Below are positions 18,666-27,440 of a stretch of DNA of 64,000 bases, one piece after another. A program made the translations under genes and the position numbers. Position 1 is the first letter of the stretch, and the number at the start of each line of letters is the position of its first letter. The notes under the pieces are model-generated. The model searched no databases. It was not told where the DNA came from and saw only the letters and a list, made by a program, of their open reading frames with translations. The DNA comes from Leucobacter sp. wl10 (GTDB lineage Bacteria > Actinomycetota > Actinomycetes > Actinomycetales > Microbacteriaceae). Location of the stretch: assembly GCF_003569785.1 (NCBI RefSeq), contig NZ_KZ983995.1, positions 90,523 through 154,522 on the forward strand, written 5' to 3'.

Positions 18666-19652
18666 ATGATCTACGTCGACAGCCTGCTCTGCTCGCCGCT
18701 CGAAACCGAACGACTCGACGACCGCCGGTACCTGGAAGAGGTCGCCGAGGGCGGACTCGGGGCGATCACGGTCACGGTCGGTTTCTGGGAGGACGCCACC
18801 GAGTCCATGGACCAGATCGTGAAGTGGCGCAACATGGCCGAGGACAACGCCGACCTCGTCGAGATCGCCTACCGGTCGAGCGACATCAGGCGCATCGCCG
18901 AGTCGGGGCGCACGGCTATCGTCCTGGGCTTCCAGAACCTGGCCTTCCTGCAGGGGCGCCTCGGCTACGTCGAGCTCTTCGCGCGCATGGGCACCCGCGT
19001 CGGCCAGCTCACCTACAACATCCAGAACGACATCGGCGGCAGCTGCTACGAACCGCACGACAGCGGTCTCTCCCGCTACGGCAGATACGTGGTGCAGGAG
19101 ATGAACCGCTGCGGCATGGTGATCGACCTCTCCCACGTCGGCGAGCGGACGACGCTCGACGCCATCGGGGCGTCGGACCAGCCGGTCGCCATCACGCACG
19201 CGAACCCGGCGACGCTGGCCCCGCACCCGCGCAACAAGTCGGACCGCGTGCTCGACGCGCTGCACGAGCGCGGCGGGGTCATCGGGGTCTCCGTCTACCG
19301 CAACCTGGTGGGGGAGTACACGACGCCGCAGCGGTGGTCCGAGCTCGTGGCCTGGACCGTCGATCGCGTCGGGATCGAGCACGTCGGGATCGGCACCGAC
19401 CTCGACCAGAACGGCGGGTTCGAGTACGTCGAGTGGATGCGGCAGGGCCGGTGGGCGCGCGAGATCCAGTACGGCGCCTCGAGCGCATCGAAGCCCGGCC
19501 CCACGCCGCCGCTCGACTGGTTCCGGTCACCCGCGCAGTTCCCGAACGCCGAGCGGTGTCTCCGCGAGCGCGGGTTCGCCGAGGGCGAGGTCGCCGCGAT
19601 CATGGGCGAGAACTGGCTGCGCTTCTACGACGAAGTGTTCCGAGAGATCTAG
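18666..19652 (+). CDS. peptidase M19 (membrane dipeptidase)-like protein with altered metal site
   Basis: 328-residue TIM-barrel protein of the renal dipeptidase family; ATG 18666 has a strong AGGAG. Core motifs are preserved: H157 in DLSHVG, H178 in ITHANP, and D245 in GIGTDLDQNGG. The N-terminal H-x-D metal ligands of ordinary M19 enzymes (after VDG) are replaced: the segment reads YVDSLLCSP, so His becomes L7 and Asp becomes C9. The bridging glutamate position reads GFQN, that is Q90. I recall a subfamily with the same changes in amine-catabolism clusters, so this is probably a distinct subfamily rather than a decayed gene. It may use fewer metals or a different chemistry. It lies between the unknown 851-aa protein and the importer. 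Confidence 0.85.
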   Translation: MIYVDSLLCSPLETERLDDRRYLEEVAEGGLGAITVTVGFWEDATESMDQIVKWRNMAEDNADLVEIAYRSSDIRRIAESGRTAIVLGFQNLAFLQGRLGYVELFARMGTRVGQLTYNIQNDIGGSCYEPHDSGLSRYGRYVVQEMNRCGMVIDLSHVGERTTLDAIGASDQPVAITHANPATLAPHPRNKSDRVLDALHERGGVIGVSVYRNLVGEYTTPQRWSELVAWTVDRVGIEHVGIGTDLDQNGGFEYVEWMRQGRWAREIQYGASSASKPGPTPPLDWFRSPAQFPNAERCLRERGFAEGEVAAIMGENWLRFYDEVFREI

Positions 19653-19672
19653 GACGAGAAGGAGAAGCACCC

Positions 19673-20473
19673 GTGGCAGTGATCGATACGTCGACGACGA
19701 CGTACACCGGATCCAATCTGAGACCGTTCCTCAACGCGGAGCGGATCGTCAAGCGCTTCGGCGCGCACCGAGCCATCGACGACGTGTCGCTGGCCGTCGG
19801 GCGAGGCGAGGTCATATCCGTCATCGGACCCTCGGGAGCCGGGAAGAGCACGTTCCTGCGCTGTCTGAATCTGCTCGAGATTCCCGACTCCGGCGTCCTC
19901 GCGATCGGTGGGGACGAGCTCGCCTTCGACGACGGCGCTCCTCCGAAGCGCGCAGAGGTCGCGAGGCTCCGCCGCCAGGCCGGTATGGTGTTTCAGTCCT
20001 TCAATCTCTTCCCCCATCTCACCGCCGCGCAGAACATCGAGCTCGCGCAGAAACGGGTGCTCGGTCGCACCCCTGCCGAGGCGGAGGGCCGCGCGCGGGC
20101 GCTGCTCGAGCGCGTCGGTCTAGCGGCGAAGGCCGACGCGTATCCCAGCCAGTGCTCGGGAGGCCAGCAGCAGCGCATCGCGATCGCCCGGGCGCTCGCG
20201 ATGGACCCGGAACTCATGCTCTTCGACGAGCCGACGTCCGGGCTGGATCCCGAGGTCGGCGCCGAGATCCTGAGCGTCATGCGGGAGCTCGCGGACTCGG
20301 GTATGACGATGCTCATCGCAACGCACGAGATGGAGTTCGCACGGCACGTCTCGAACCGCGTCGTCGTGATGGTGGACGGCGCGATCGTGGAGCAGGGCCG
20401 GCCCGAGCAGATCATGACCGAGCCGAAGAGCGAGCGCGTGCGGCGCTTCCTCTCGGCGGTCCTGGGGCGATGA
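19673..20473 (+). CDS. polar amino acid ABC importer, ATP-binding protein
   Basis: 266-residue GlnQ/HisP-type ATPase. GTG 19673 is used, preceded by AAGGAG at 8-nt spacing and 20 bp after the dipeptidase stop. Visible elements are Walker A GPSGAGKSTF, Q-loop GMVFQSFNLFPHLTA, signature CSGGQQQR, Walker B ELMLFDEPTSGLDPE and switch histidine in ATHEMEFA. The family energises uptake of polar amino acids or related compounds. The following permease begins within 2 bp, so the ATPase, both permeases and the binding protein form one operon. The substrate is not determined by sequence. Confidence 0.94.
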   Translation: MAVIDTSTTTYTGSNLRPFLNAERIVKRFGAHRAIDDVSLAVGRGEVISVIGPSGAGKSTFLRCLNLLEIPDSGVLAIGGDELAFDDGAPPKRAEVARLRRQAGMVFQSFNLFPHLTAAQNIELAQKRVLGRTPAEAEGRARALLERVGLAAKADAYPSQCSGGQQQRIAIARALAMDPELMLFDEPTSGLDPEVGAEILSVMRELADSGMTMLIATHEMEFARHVSNRVVVMVDGAIVEQGRPEQIMTEPKSERVRRFLSAVLGR

Positions 20474-20474
20474 C

Positions 20475-21119
20475 ATGGGCGAGGCACTGGTCGCGATCGT
20501 CCTTGCGGCAGGCATGACCATCCTCCTCACCGCGGTCTCGGGCGCGGTGGGAATCGTGCTGGGCGCGCCCGTGATGCTGCTCTCCCGCAGCCGGCTCGCG
20601 CCCGTCCGTGCTTGTTACTGGGCGTTCGTGCATCTCGTGCGCGGCGTCCCCACGCTCGTGTGGCTGTTCATCGCGTTCTTCGGCATCACTCAGCTGGGAA
20701 TCACGCTGACGGCGATCGCATCCGCGATGATCACGCTGAGCGTCATCGCCGTGGCCAGCATGGCCGAGATCTACCGCGGCGGGCTGAACGCGATCAACTC
20801 CGGTCAGTGGGAGGCGAGCGCGGCGCTCGGGCTCGGGCCGTGGAGCGCGGCGCGCGACATCCTCTTCCCGCAGCTCTTCCGCGCGGTCTCGCCGACCGTC
20901 GCCACCTATCTCGTGGGGCTCATCAAGGAGTCGGCGCTCGCCTCGACCATCGGCGTCGCCGAGATCACGTTCGTCGCGGGACTGCAGGTGCAGTACTTCG
21001 GAGACGGCCTCACCTTCTTCGCATTCGCGGGCCTGGTCTACCTGGTGCTCAGCGTGCCGCTCGGCGCGCTGTCGAGGGTGATCCACGCCCGCCTGACTCG
21101 GAGGTACGCGGTGCTATGA
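20475..21119 (+). CDS. polar amino acid ABC importer, permease 1
   Basis: 214-residue inner-membrane permease of the HisMQ/GlnP type. It has about five hydrophobic segments and the cytoplasmic EAA loop EASAALGLGPWSAARDILFPQ, which docks on the ATPase. ATG 20475 follows the ATPase stop directly, and the gene overlaps permease 2 by 4 nt (ATGA), so translation is coupled. Sequence upstream of the EAA loop (RGVPTLVWLFIAFFGI) is typical of the family. Confidence 0.93.
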   Translation: MGEALVAIVLAAGMTILLTAVSGAVGIVLGAPVMLLSRSRLAPVRACYWAFVHLVRGVPTLVWLFIAFFGITQLGITLTAIASAMITLSVIAVASMAEIYRGGLNAINSGQWEASAALGLGPWSAARDILFPQLFRAVSPTVATYLVGLIKESALASTIGVAEITFVAGLQVQYFGDGLTFFAFAGLVYLVLSVPLGALSRVIHARLTRRYAVL

Positions 21120-21826
21120 GCGACTTCTCCTGGCTATGGAGCTGGCCGGTTCATGTCCCGAGTCTGCTCCCGGGACTGGCCGTGGCCATCCTCATCACCG
21201 TGCTGTCGTGCACGATCGGCTATCCCCTCGGCTTCTTCCTGGCGCTCCTGTCGGAGTCGCGCAGCGCGTGGATCCGCTGGACCGCGATCGTGGTCGTGGA
21301 GACGGGGCGCGGCGTGCCCGCGCTCGTACTCCTGTATCTCGTCTACCGCGGGCTCCCGCAGTTCGGCGTGCTGCTCGAAGCGCTGCCCGCGTCGGTCGTC
21401 GCGCTCACCGTGACCGCGGCGGCGTACTCGGCCGAGATGATCCGGGCGAGCATCGCGGCACTTCCACCGGGCCAGACCGATGCCGCGGATGCGCTCGGGC
21501 TTGTTCGCGCAGACCGCTTCCGCTTCGTGATCCTGCCGCAGGCGGCGAGGATCTCGATCCCGCCGCTCGTCAACCTGACGATCACGATGTTCCACATCAC
21601 GTCGCTCGCGAGCGTCATCACGGTCGCAGAGATCATGCAGGCGGCGTATCTCAGCGGCGCGATCAACTGGCAGTACATGTCCGTGTACATCGCCGCCGCG
21701 TTCGTGTACGCCGTCATCGCAATCCCGGGCGCCGTCCTCGCTGGCCGGCTCGAGCGCCGACTCTCGGGAGATCGACCGCGCGCGAGACGTCGGCGCGCGC
21801 GTGCGCCCGAGCCTGTTCTCTCGTGA
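21116..21826 (+). CDS. polar amino acid ABC importer, permease 2
   Basis: 236-residue HisMQ-type permease starting at ATG 21116 inside the stop of permease 1. It contains the family segment VETGRGVPALVLLYLVYRGL and an EAA loop reading TDAADALGLVRADRFRFVILPQA. It ends in an arginine-rich, probably cytoplasmic tail (about GDRPRARRRRARAPE). Two different permeases are consistent with a heterodimeric channel fed by the binding protein encoded next. Confidence 0.92.
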   Translation: MSDFSWLWSWPVHVPSLLPGLAVAILITVLSCTIGYPLGFFLALLSESRSAWIRWTAIVVVETGRGVPALVLLYLVYRGLPQFGVLLEALPASVVALTVTAAAYSAEMIRASIAALPPGQTDAADALGLVRADRFRFVILPQAARISIPPLVNLTITMFHITSLASVITVAEIMQAAYLSGAINWQYMSVYIAAAFVYAVIAIPGAVLAGRLERRLSGDRPRARRRRARAPEPVLS

Positions 21827-21884
21827 GTCCGCCTCGGCCCCGATCCAGCACGACCCCCAACTCCACCGAATCCAGGAGGCATCG

Positions 21885-22742
21885 ATGAAGAACCGAATGA
21901 TCCGCATCGCCGCGCTCGGCGCGGTCACCGCGCTGCTGCTCACCGGGTGCAGCGCACCGCAGGAGTCCTCGGGCTCAGCGAACCAGAGCTGTAAGCCGGC
22001 TCACGACGGCGTCGAGACGATCACGCCCGGCGTGCTCACCGTCGCCACCTACGACTACCCTCCCTTCGCCTACATGGAGGAGGGCAAATTCGTCGGGATC
22101 GAGGGCGAGATCATGAACCGCATCGCGGAGATGGAGTGTCTCGAGGTGAAGCTCGTCCCCGGCGATTCCTCGGCGATGATCACCTCGGTGCAGACCGGCC
22201 GCGCCGACACGACGCTCGGCAGCTGGTACCGCACGGCCGAGCGCGCCAAGGTCGTGCGGCTCAGCGAGCCGGTCGTCACCTCGCCGCTCTCGGTCGTGTC
22301 GACGACCGGGATCAGCACGGTCGACGAGATCGCAGCGCTCGACACCGTGGGGGCGGGGCAGGCGCTCGTCGGGATCGAGGAGCTGCAGGCCCTCCTCGGC
22401 GACCGGCTCAAGCTCTACACGACGAATGACGCGGAGTTCGCGGATTTTCAGGCGGGCCGGATCAAGGGGGCGGTGCTCGGGCTCGGGGCCGCCGTCGCGC
22501 TCCTGAAGCTGTACCCCATCGAGGGGGCGACGGTCAAGCCCATCGAGGCGGATCCCCGCCTCTCCGCGACCGTGAACGTCGGCCAGACGAACTTCCCGGT
22601 GAATCTCAAGAACGAGAGCCTCGGGAAGGCCATCGACGCGGATATCGCGACGCTTCGCAAGGAGGGCTTCATCGCGAAGCTCGCCGAGAAGTACGGCTTC
22701 CCCGCGGAGATCGCCGAACCGGGAGAGCCGAATCTGCTGTGA
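21885..22742 (+). CDS. ABC importer substrate-binding lipoprotein
   Basis: 285 residues beginning at ATG 21885 with AGGAGG at good spacing. Signal peptide with lipobox LLTGC (lipidated Cys22). The rest is a family 3 (HisJ/GlnH-type) binding protein: LTVATYDYPPFAY, GIEGEIMNRIAEM, MITSVQTGRADTTLGSW. The typical Arg that binds an amino-acid carboxylate appears in the SWYRTAERAKVV region. A C-terminal LAEKYGFP is usual for the family. It ends the operon; a strong hairpin follows 6 bp after the stop. The ligand is unknown; association with an M19-like enzyme suggests a dipeptide-like or modified amino-acid compound (inference). Confidence 0.92.
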   Translation: MKNRMIRIAALGAVTALLLTGCSAPQESSGSANQSCKPAHDGVETITPGVLTVATYDYPPFAYMEEGKFVGIEGEIMNRIAEMECLEVKLVPGDSSAMITSVQTGRADTTLGSWYRTAERAKVVRLSEPVVTSPLSVVSTTGISTVDEIAALDTVGAGQALVGIEELQALLGDRLKLYTTNDAEFADFQAGRIKGAVLGLGAAVALLKLYPIEGATVKPIEADPRLSATVNVGQTNFPVNLKNESLGKAIDADIATLRKEGFIAKLAEKYGFPAEIAEPGEPNLL

Positions 22743-22748
22743 GCGGCC

Positions 22749-22780
22749 CCGGTGCGGGGCGATTCGACGCCTCGCACCGG
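22749..22780. terminator. hairpin between convergent genes, probable transcription terminator
   Basis: A 13-bp GC-rich stem (one G-T wobble) with a 6-nt ATTCGA loop starts 6 bp after the binding-protein stop, between convergent genes. No T-run follows on either strand, so it would act as a non-canonical, actinobacterial-style terminator serving both directions. Confidence 0.6.
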
Positions 22781-22834
22781 ACCCGCGCACGGTCGTCCGG
22801 CAGGGAGCGACCGCGGCCGCCGTGCTCGGTGCGC

Positions 22835-23923
22835 CTACGCCGAGAACCGCGCGCGGCGATACTGCGGCGGCACCAGTCCCGTCGCGGAGGGGGCGCGGAG
22901 CTCGTGCGCCCAGCGGATCGGCAGGTGCGGGTCGGCGAGCAGCGGACGCGCCAGCGAGATCACGTCGGCCTGGCCGGACGCGAGGATGCCTTCGGCCTGC
23001 GCCGCCGAGGTGATGAGCCCGACGGCGCTCACGGGCAGCGGCCCGCGGCGCACGCGCTCGGCGAGCGCGACCTGATACGAGGGGCCGACGGGGATGCCCG
23101 CGCCGGTCGTGTTGCCGCCCGACGAGACGTCGATGAGGTCCGCGCCGTCGTCGGCGAGCCACTCGGCCACTGCGGCCGCCTGCTCGACGTCGAAGCCGCC
23201 CTCCGTCCACTCGGTGGCCGAGACGCGCACCACGATCGGCAGTGCCGGGTGCCGATCCCGGATCGCCCGCACCGTCTCGCGCAGCAGCCGCGCCCGCCCC
23301 GCGAGATCTCCGCCGTAGGCGTCGTCGCGCCGGTTCGAGAGCGGCGAGAGGAACTCGTGGATGAGGTACCCGTGCGCGGCGTGCACCTCGACGGCGTCGA
23401 GACCGGCCGCGACCGCCCGGTCGGCGGCGTCGGCGAAGCCCCGCACCACGCGCGCGATCCCCTCGGCGTCCAGCTCCCGCGGCACCGCTAGGTCGCCGAA
23501 CGGGACGGCCGAGGGAGCCGCGGTCTCCCACCCGCCCTCGCCCTCGGGCACCGAGCCCTCGGGGAAGCCCGGGAGCCACGGGTGGGTGGACGCCTTGCGG
23601 CCCGCGTGGGCGAGCTGCACGCCGATGCGGGCCCCGTGCCCGTGCGCGATCTCGGCGAGCCGCGCGAAGGCCGCGGTCTGGTCCTCGTTCCACAGGCCGA
23701 CGTCGCGCGGCGAGATGCGGCCCTCGGGCACGACCGCCGTCGCCTCGACCATCACCAGGCCGGCGCCCCCGCGGGCCAGGCCGCCGATGTGCTGCAGGTG
23801 CCAGTCGCGCGGCACGCCGTCCTCCTCCGACACCGAGTACTGGCACATCGGCGCGACCCAGAGGCGATTGCGCACCTCGAGGTCTCGGAGGCGGAACGAC
23901 TGGAAGAGGAGCGGATCGGCCAT
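22835..23923 (-). CDS. NADH:flavin oxidoreductase, old yellow enzyme family (YqjM-type)
   Basis: 362-residue FMN enzyme reducing activated C=C bonds of enones, maleimides or nitro compounds with NADPH. The start is ATG 23923 (MADPLLFQSFRLRDLEVRNR). YqjM-type hallmarks are VAPMCQYSV with the redox-tuning cysteine, GVQLAHAGRKAS with the His/Arg pair, VEVHAAHGYLIHEFLSPLSN, YGGDLAGRARL, and a C-terminal QYRRARFSA. The frame is open far upstream but that is antisense to the ABC exporter. The physiological substrate is unknown; such enzymes often detoxify electrophiles. The gene stands alone, divergent from the exporter. Confidence 0.94.
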   Translation of the reverse strand: MADPLLFQSFRLRDLEVRNRLWVAPMCQYSVSEEDGVPRDWHLQHIGGLARGGAGLVMVEATAVVPEGRISPRDVGLWNEDQTAAFARLAEIAHGHGARIGVQLAHAGRKASTHPWLPGFPEGSVPEGEGGWETAAPSAVPFGDLAVPRELDAEGIARVVRGFADAADRAVAAGLDAVEVHAAHGYLIHEFLSPLSNRRDDAYGGDLAGRARLLRETVRAIRDRHPALPIVVRVSATEWTEGGFDVEQAAAVAEWLADDGADLIDVSSGGNTTGAGIPVGPSYQVALAERVRRGPLPVSAVGLITSAAQAEGILASGQADVISLARPLLADPHLPIRWAHELRAPSATGLVPPQYRRARFSA

Positions 23924-24046
23924 GACCCGGGAGTCTACTCCTCGGGCGAACGCGGGAAGAATCCGCGCGGCGGGACGTTGCACCCTGTGACGCGGCCCGC
24001 CGGCGGCACCGCGACACCCAGCGCGACACCCCGGAGGCACCCCGCA

Positions 24047-25882
24047 TTGACCACGCTCCTGCGCATCCTGAGGTTCACCCGATCCCTCACCCCCTACTAC
24101 CTCGGCATCATGATCGCCGCGGCCGTGGTGACGGCGGCCGGCCTCGCCGTCCCCTTCATCACGGGCCGGGTCACCGACGTGATCGTGAGCGCGGTGGGCA
24201 CCGCCGCGGACGGGAAGGGCGCGGTCGCCGACGTCGCGGGCGAAGCGATCCGCATCGTCGTGCTGCTCGCGATCGCGCTGCTCGCGGTGAGCCTGGTCGA
24301 GGCGGGCATCGGCAACGTCGGCGGCTACTGGGGCGACGTGATGAGCGCCAAGATGCGCACGATCCTCTCGACGCGGTACTTCGAGCAGCTGCTCGCGCTG
24401 CCGCAGCGCTACTACGACAACGAGCTCACCGGCACGATCGTGGCCCGGCTCAACCGCTCCATCTCCGAGATCACGAACTTCATGAAGACGTTCTCGAACA
24501 TGTTCGTGACCATGCTGTTCACCACGATCTCGGTGCTCGCGATCAGCGCGTACTACTACTGGCCGCTCGCGGTGCTCCTGGCGGTCGCCTACCCCCTCTA
24601 CCTGTGGTTGACCGCGCTCACGAGCCGCAGGTGGCAGCGCCTGGAGGGCGAGAAGAACGATCACGTCGACGTCGCCTCGGGGCGCTTCGCCGAGGTCGTG
24701 GGGCAGATGCGGGTGGTCAAGTCGTTCGCGCGCGAACGCGACGAGCTCGACGCGTTCAGCCGCCGCTTCGAGAGCACCGAGCGCCTCACCGGCCTGCAGT
24801 CCCGGCACTGGCACGCGATGGACGCGCTGCGCCAGGGCGTGCTGTACGCGATCTTCTTCGTGCTGTACGCGATCATCTTCGTGCGCACCGTCACGGGGTA
24901 CTTCACGCCCGGTGAAATGGTGATGCTGATCCAGCTCATGGGCATGGCCCGTCAGCCCGTCATGAGCCTCAGCTGGGTCGTCGACGCGGCGCAGCGGGCG
25001 ATCGCCGGGTCGAAGTCGTACTTCGAGGTGATGGACCTCGATCCGGTGCGCGTCGACGGCGGCGGGGACCGGCCGCGGGAGCCTCGGGCGACGACGAAGC
25101 CGGCCCGCGCCGGTGATCCGGATCGTCCAGCCGTGTCGTTCCGCGGCGTGCACTTCGGCTACGACGACGATGACGTGCTCGCGGGGATCTCCTTCGACGT
25201 CGCCCAGGGGGAGCGGATCGCGTTCGTCGGCGAGTCGGGCGGCGGCAAGACCACGATCACGAGCCTGCTCATGGGGCTGTACGGTGTGCGCTCGGGCACG
25301 ATCGAGGTGGCGGGCGCGGGGGCGGGCCTCGAGGATCTGCGCCGCGGCATCGGGGTGGTGTTCCAGGAGCCGCACCTGTTCTCGGGCACGATCGCCGAGA
25401 ACATCGCGTACGGACGGCCCGACGCGACGCGCGAGGAGGTCGGTGCCGCGGCCCGGCGGGCCGCGGTCGACTCGTTCGTCGGCGGGTTCCCGAACGGATA
25501 CGACACCGTGATCGGCGAGCGCGGCGTGAAGCTCTCGGGAGGCCAGAAGCAGCGCATCGCCGTGGCCCGGGCCATGCTCAAGGACGCGCCGATCCTCGTG
25601 CTCGACGAGGCGACCTCCGCGCTCGACACGAAATCGGAGCGCCTGGTGCAGGCGGGGCTCGAGGACCTCATGCGGGGCCGCACGAGCCTCATCATCGCGC
25701 ACCGGTTGTCGACCATCGCCGAGGTGGACCGGATCGTCACCCTGCGCGACGGGCGCATCGACGAGGTCGGCACCCCCGCGGAGCTCGCGGCGTCGGGCGG
25801 CATCTACGCCGAGCTGCTCGCGCTGCAGGGCTCGACGGCGAAGGCCGACCGCAGGCGGCTGCGGGAGTTCGAGGTGGTGTGA
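24047..25882 (+). CDS. ABC transporter, fused permease/ATPase (MdlB/MsbA-type exporter)
   Basis: About 611 residues. TTG 24047 is chosen because GGAGG lies 9 nt upstream; GTG 23987 is an alternative. Residues ~20-310 are a six-helix exporter membrane domain. The rest is the ATPase: Walker [25 protein letters not shown] signature, Walker [14 protein letters not shown]-loop IIAHRLST. Between the two is a polar, proline-rich linker ([20 protein letters not shown]). Such half-transporters dimerise to export lipids, peptides or drugs. The substrate is not evident. The DUF2130 gene follows on the same strand after 127 bp. Confidence 0.93.
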   Translation: MTTLLRILRFTRSLTPYYLGIMIAAAVVTAAGLAVPFITGRVTDVIVSAVGTAADGKGAVADVAGEAIRIVVLLAIALLAVSLVEAGIGNVGGYWGDVMSAKMRTILSTRYFEQLLALPQRYYDNELTGTIVARLNRSISEITNFMKTFSNMFVTMLFTTISVLAISAYYYWPLAVLLAVAYPLYLWLTALTSRRWQRLEGEKNDHVDVASGRFAEVVGQMRVVKSFARERDELDAFSRRFESTERLTGLQSRHWHAMDALRQGVLYAIFFVLYAIIFVRTVTGYFTPGEMVMLIQLMGMARQPVMSLSWVVDAAQRAIAGSKSYFEVMDLDPVRVDGGGDRPREPRATTKPARAGDPDRPAVSFRGVHFGYDDDDVLAGISFDVAQGERIAFVGESGGGKTTITSLLMGLYGVRSGTIEVAGAGAGLEDLRRGIGVVFQEPHLFSGTIAENIAYGRPDATREEVGAAARRAAVDSFVGGFPNGYDTVIGERGVKLSGGQKQRIAVARAMLKDAPILVLDEATSALDTKSERLVQAGLEDLMRGRTSLIIAHRLSTIAEVDRIVTLRDGRIDEVGTPAELAASGGIYAELLALQGSTAKADRRRLREFEVV

Positions 25883-26009
25883 GACGGCCTCCGCCGCCGC
25901 TCCCGCCCCCTTTCCGCCCCGCCCGGCGGCGGCCCGGAGCCGTGAGCGTCGGAGGTCTGTGCCAGGGTTGGAGTGTCCGACCGACCGCGAGATCCCGAAG
26001 GAGGGCCCG

Positions 26010-27419
26010 ATGCACGAGATCAAGTGCCCGCACTGCGGGCGGGCGTTCACCGTCGACGAGGCGGGCTACGCCGACATCATCAAGCAGGTGCGCGACAGCG
26101 AGTTCGAGCAGCAGCTGCACGAACGGCTCGAGTTGGCCGAGCAGGACAAGCGGAACGCGCTCGAGCTCGCCAAGACCGCGGCCGCCGCCGAGCTGCACCG
26201 GGCCGAGGCCGCCAGGGAGGCCGAGCTCCAGGATCTGCGGGCGAAGCTCGACGCGGGCGAGACCGCGCGGAAGCTCGCGGTCGCGGAGGCGCTCGGCTCG
26301 GTCGAGAAGGAGCGGGACGCGCTCGCGAACGAGCTGGCGCGGGCGAAGCGGGAGCAGCAGGCCGCGGTGGAGCTGGCCGAGGCGAAGCTCGTCGCCGAGC
26401 TGCAGCGGGCGGCCGCTGTGAAGGACTCGGAGATCCAGGATCTGCGGGCCAGGCTCGAGGCGGGGGAGACCGCGCGGCGCCTCGCGATCACCGAGGCGGT
26501 CGGCGCGGTCGAGAAGGAGCGCGACGAGCTGAAGAACGGGCTGGAGCGGGCGGAGCTCGAGAAGCAGCTGGCCGAGAAGTCCCTCAAGGATCGGTACGAG
26601 ATGCAGCTCAGGGATCGCGACGAGGCGATCGAGCGCCTGCGCGACATGAAGGCGCGCCTGTCGACCAAGATGATCGGGGAGACGCTGGAGCAGCACTGCG
26701 AGACGACGTTCAACCAGATCCGGGCCACGGCGTTCCCGAACGCCTACTTCGAGAAGGACAACGATGCGCGCACGGGCAGCAAGGGCGACTTCGTCTTCCG
26801 CGACGCCGACCTGAGCGGCGTCGAGGTCGTGTCGATCATGTTCGAGATGAAGAACGAGGCCGACGGCACGGCGACGAAGCACAAGAACGAGGACTTCCTC
26901 AGGGAGCTCGACAAGGACCGGCGCGAGAAGGGCTGCGAGTACGCCGTGCTCGTCACCCTGCTCGAGCCGGACAGCGAGCTGTACAACAGCGGGATCGTCG
27001 ACGTCTCGCACCGGTACCCGAAGATGTACGTGATCAGGCCGCAGTTCTTCATCCCGCTGATCACGCTGCTGCGCAACGCGGCGCTGAACGCGCTGAAGTA
27101 CAAGGCGGAGCTCGAACTCGTCAAGGCGCAGAACATCGACATCACGAACTTCGAGAGCGAGCTCGAGGCGTTCAAGGGCGCCTTCGGCCGCAACTACGAT
27201 CTCGCGGCGCGGCAGTTCCAGGAGGCCATCAAGCGCATCGACACGTCGATCGCCGAGATGCAGAAGGTGAAGGAGCAGCTGCTCAAGTCCGAGAACAATC
27301 TGCGCCTCGCGAACGACAAGGCGCAGGGCGTGTCGATCAAGAGGCTCACGAGGGGCAACCCCACGATGCAGGCGAAGTTCGCCGAGCTCGGACGCGGCGG
27401 CCCGGATTCGGGCGCGTAG
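26010..27419 (+). CDS. DUF2130 coiled-coil protein with zinc-ribbon N terminus
   Basis: 469 residues from ATG 26010 (AAGGAGGG upstream). It opens with a CPHC zinc-knuckle ([11 protein letters not shown]), followed by a long coiled coil (residues ~25-215) and a C-terminal DUF2130/COG4487 domain (from ~[16 protein letters not shown] to MQAKFAELG). The coiled coil contains a perfect-length 69-residue tandem duplication. The conserved C-terminal domain resembles a nuclease-like fold with a D...E-x-K pattern ([23 protein letters not shown]), so DNA cleavage or binding is possible but unproven. It lies 21 bp before the DUF3516 helicase and probably shares its transcript; the pairing suggests a nucleic-acid role. 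Confidence 0.88.
   Translation: MHEIKCPHCGRAFTVDEAGYADIIKQVRDSEFEQQLHERLELAEQDKRNALELAKTAAAAELHRAEAAREAELQDLRAKLDAGETARKLAVAEALGSVEKERDALANELARAKREQQAAVELAEAKLVAELQRAAAVKDSEIQDLRARLEAGETARRLAITEAVGAVEKERDELKNGLERAELEKQLAEKSLKDRYEMQLRDRDEAIERLRDMKARLSTKMIGETLEQHCETTFNQIRATAFPNAYFEKDNDARTGSKGDFVFRDADLSGVEVVSIMFEMKNEADGTATKHKNEDFLRELDKDRREKGCEYAVLVTLLEPDSELYNSGIVDVSHRYPKMYVIRPQFFIPLITLLRNAALNALKYKAELELVKAQNIDITNFESELEAFKGAFGRNYDLAARQFQEAIKRIDTSIAEMQKVKEQLLKSENNLRLANDKAQGVSIKRLTRGNPTMQAKFAELGRGGPDSGA
26163..26576 (+). repeat. two 207-bp in-frame tandem repeats inside the DUF2130 gene
   Basis: Copies at 26163-26369 and 26370-26576, each encoding 69 residues. Matching landmarks are [20 protein letters not shown] against [20 protein letters not shown], and [11 protein letters not shown] against [11 protein letters not shown]. 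There are no indels between copies. Repeat length fits a whole number of heptads plus a half-turn, so the duplication lengthens the coiled coil. Confidence 0.9.
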
Positions 27420-27440
27420 GACCGGGAGGGGAGCGCACGC

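Noticed and set aside
23987..23989. GTG as start of the ABC exporter
   Set aside because: It lacks a spaced ribosome-binding site and adds non-conserved residues; TTG 24047 with GGAGG is better.
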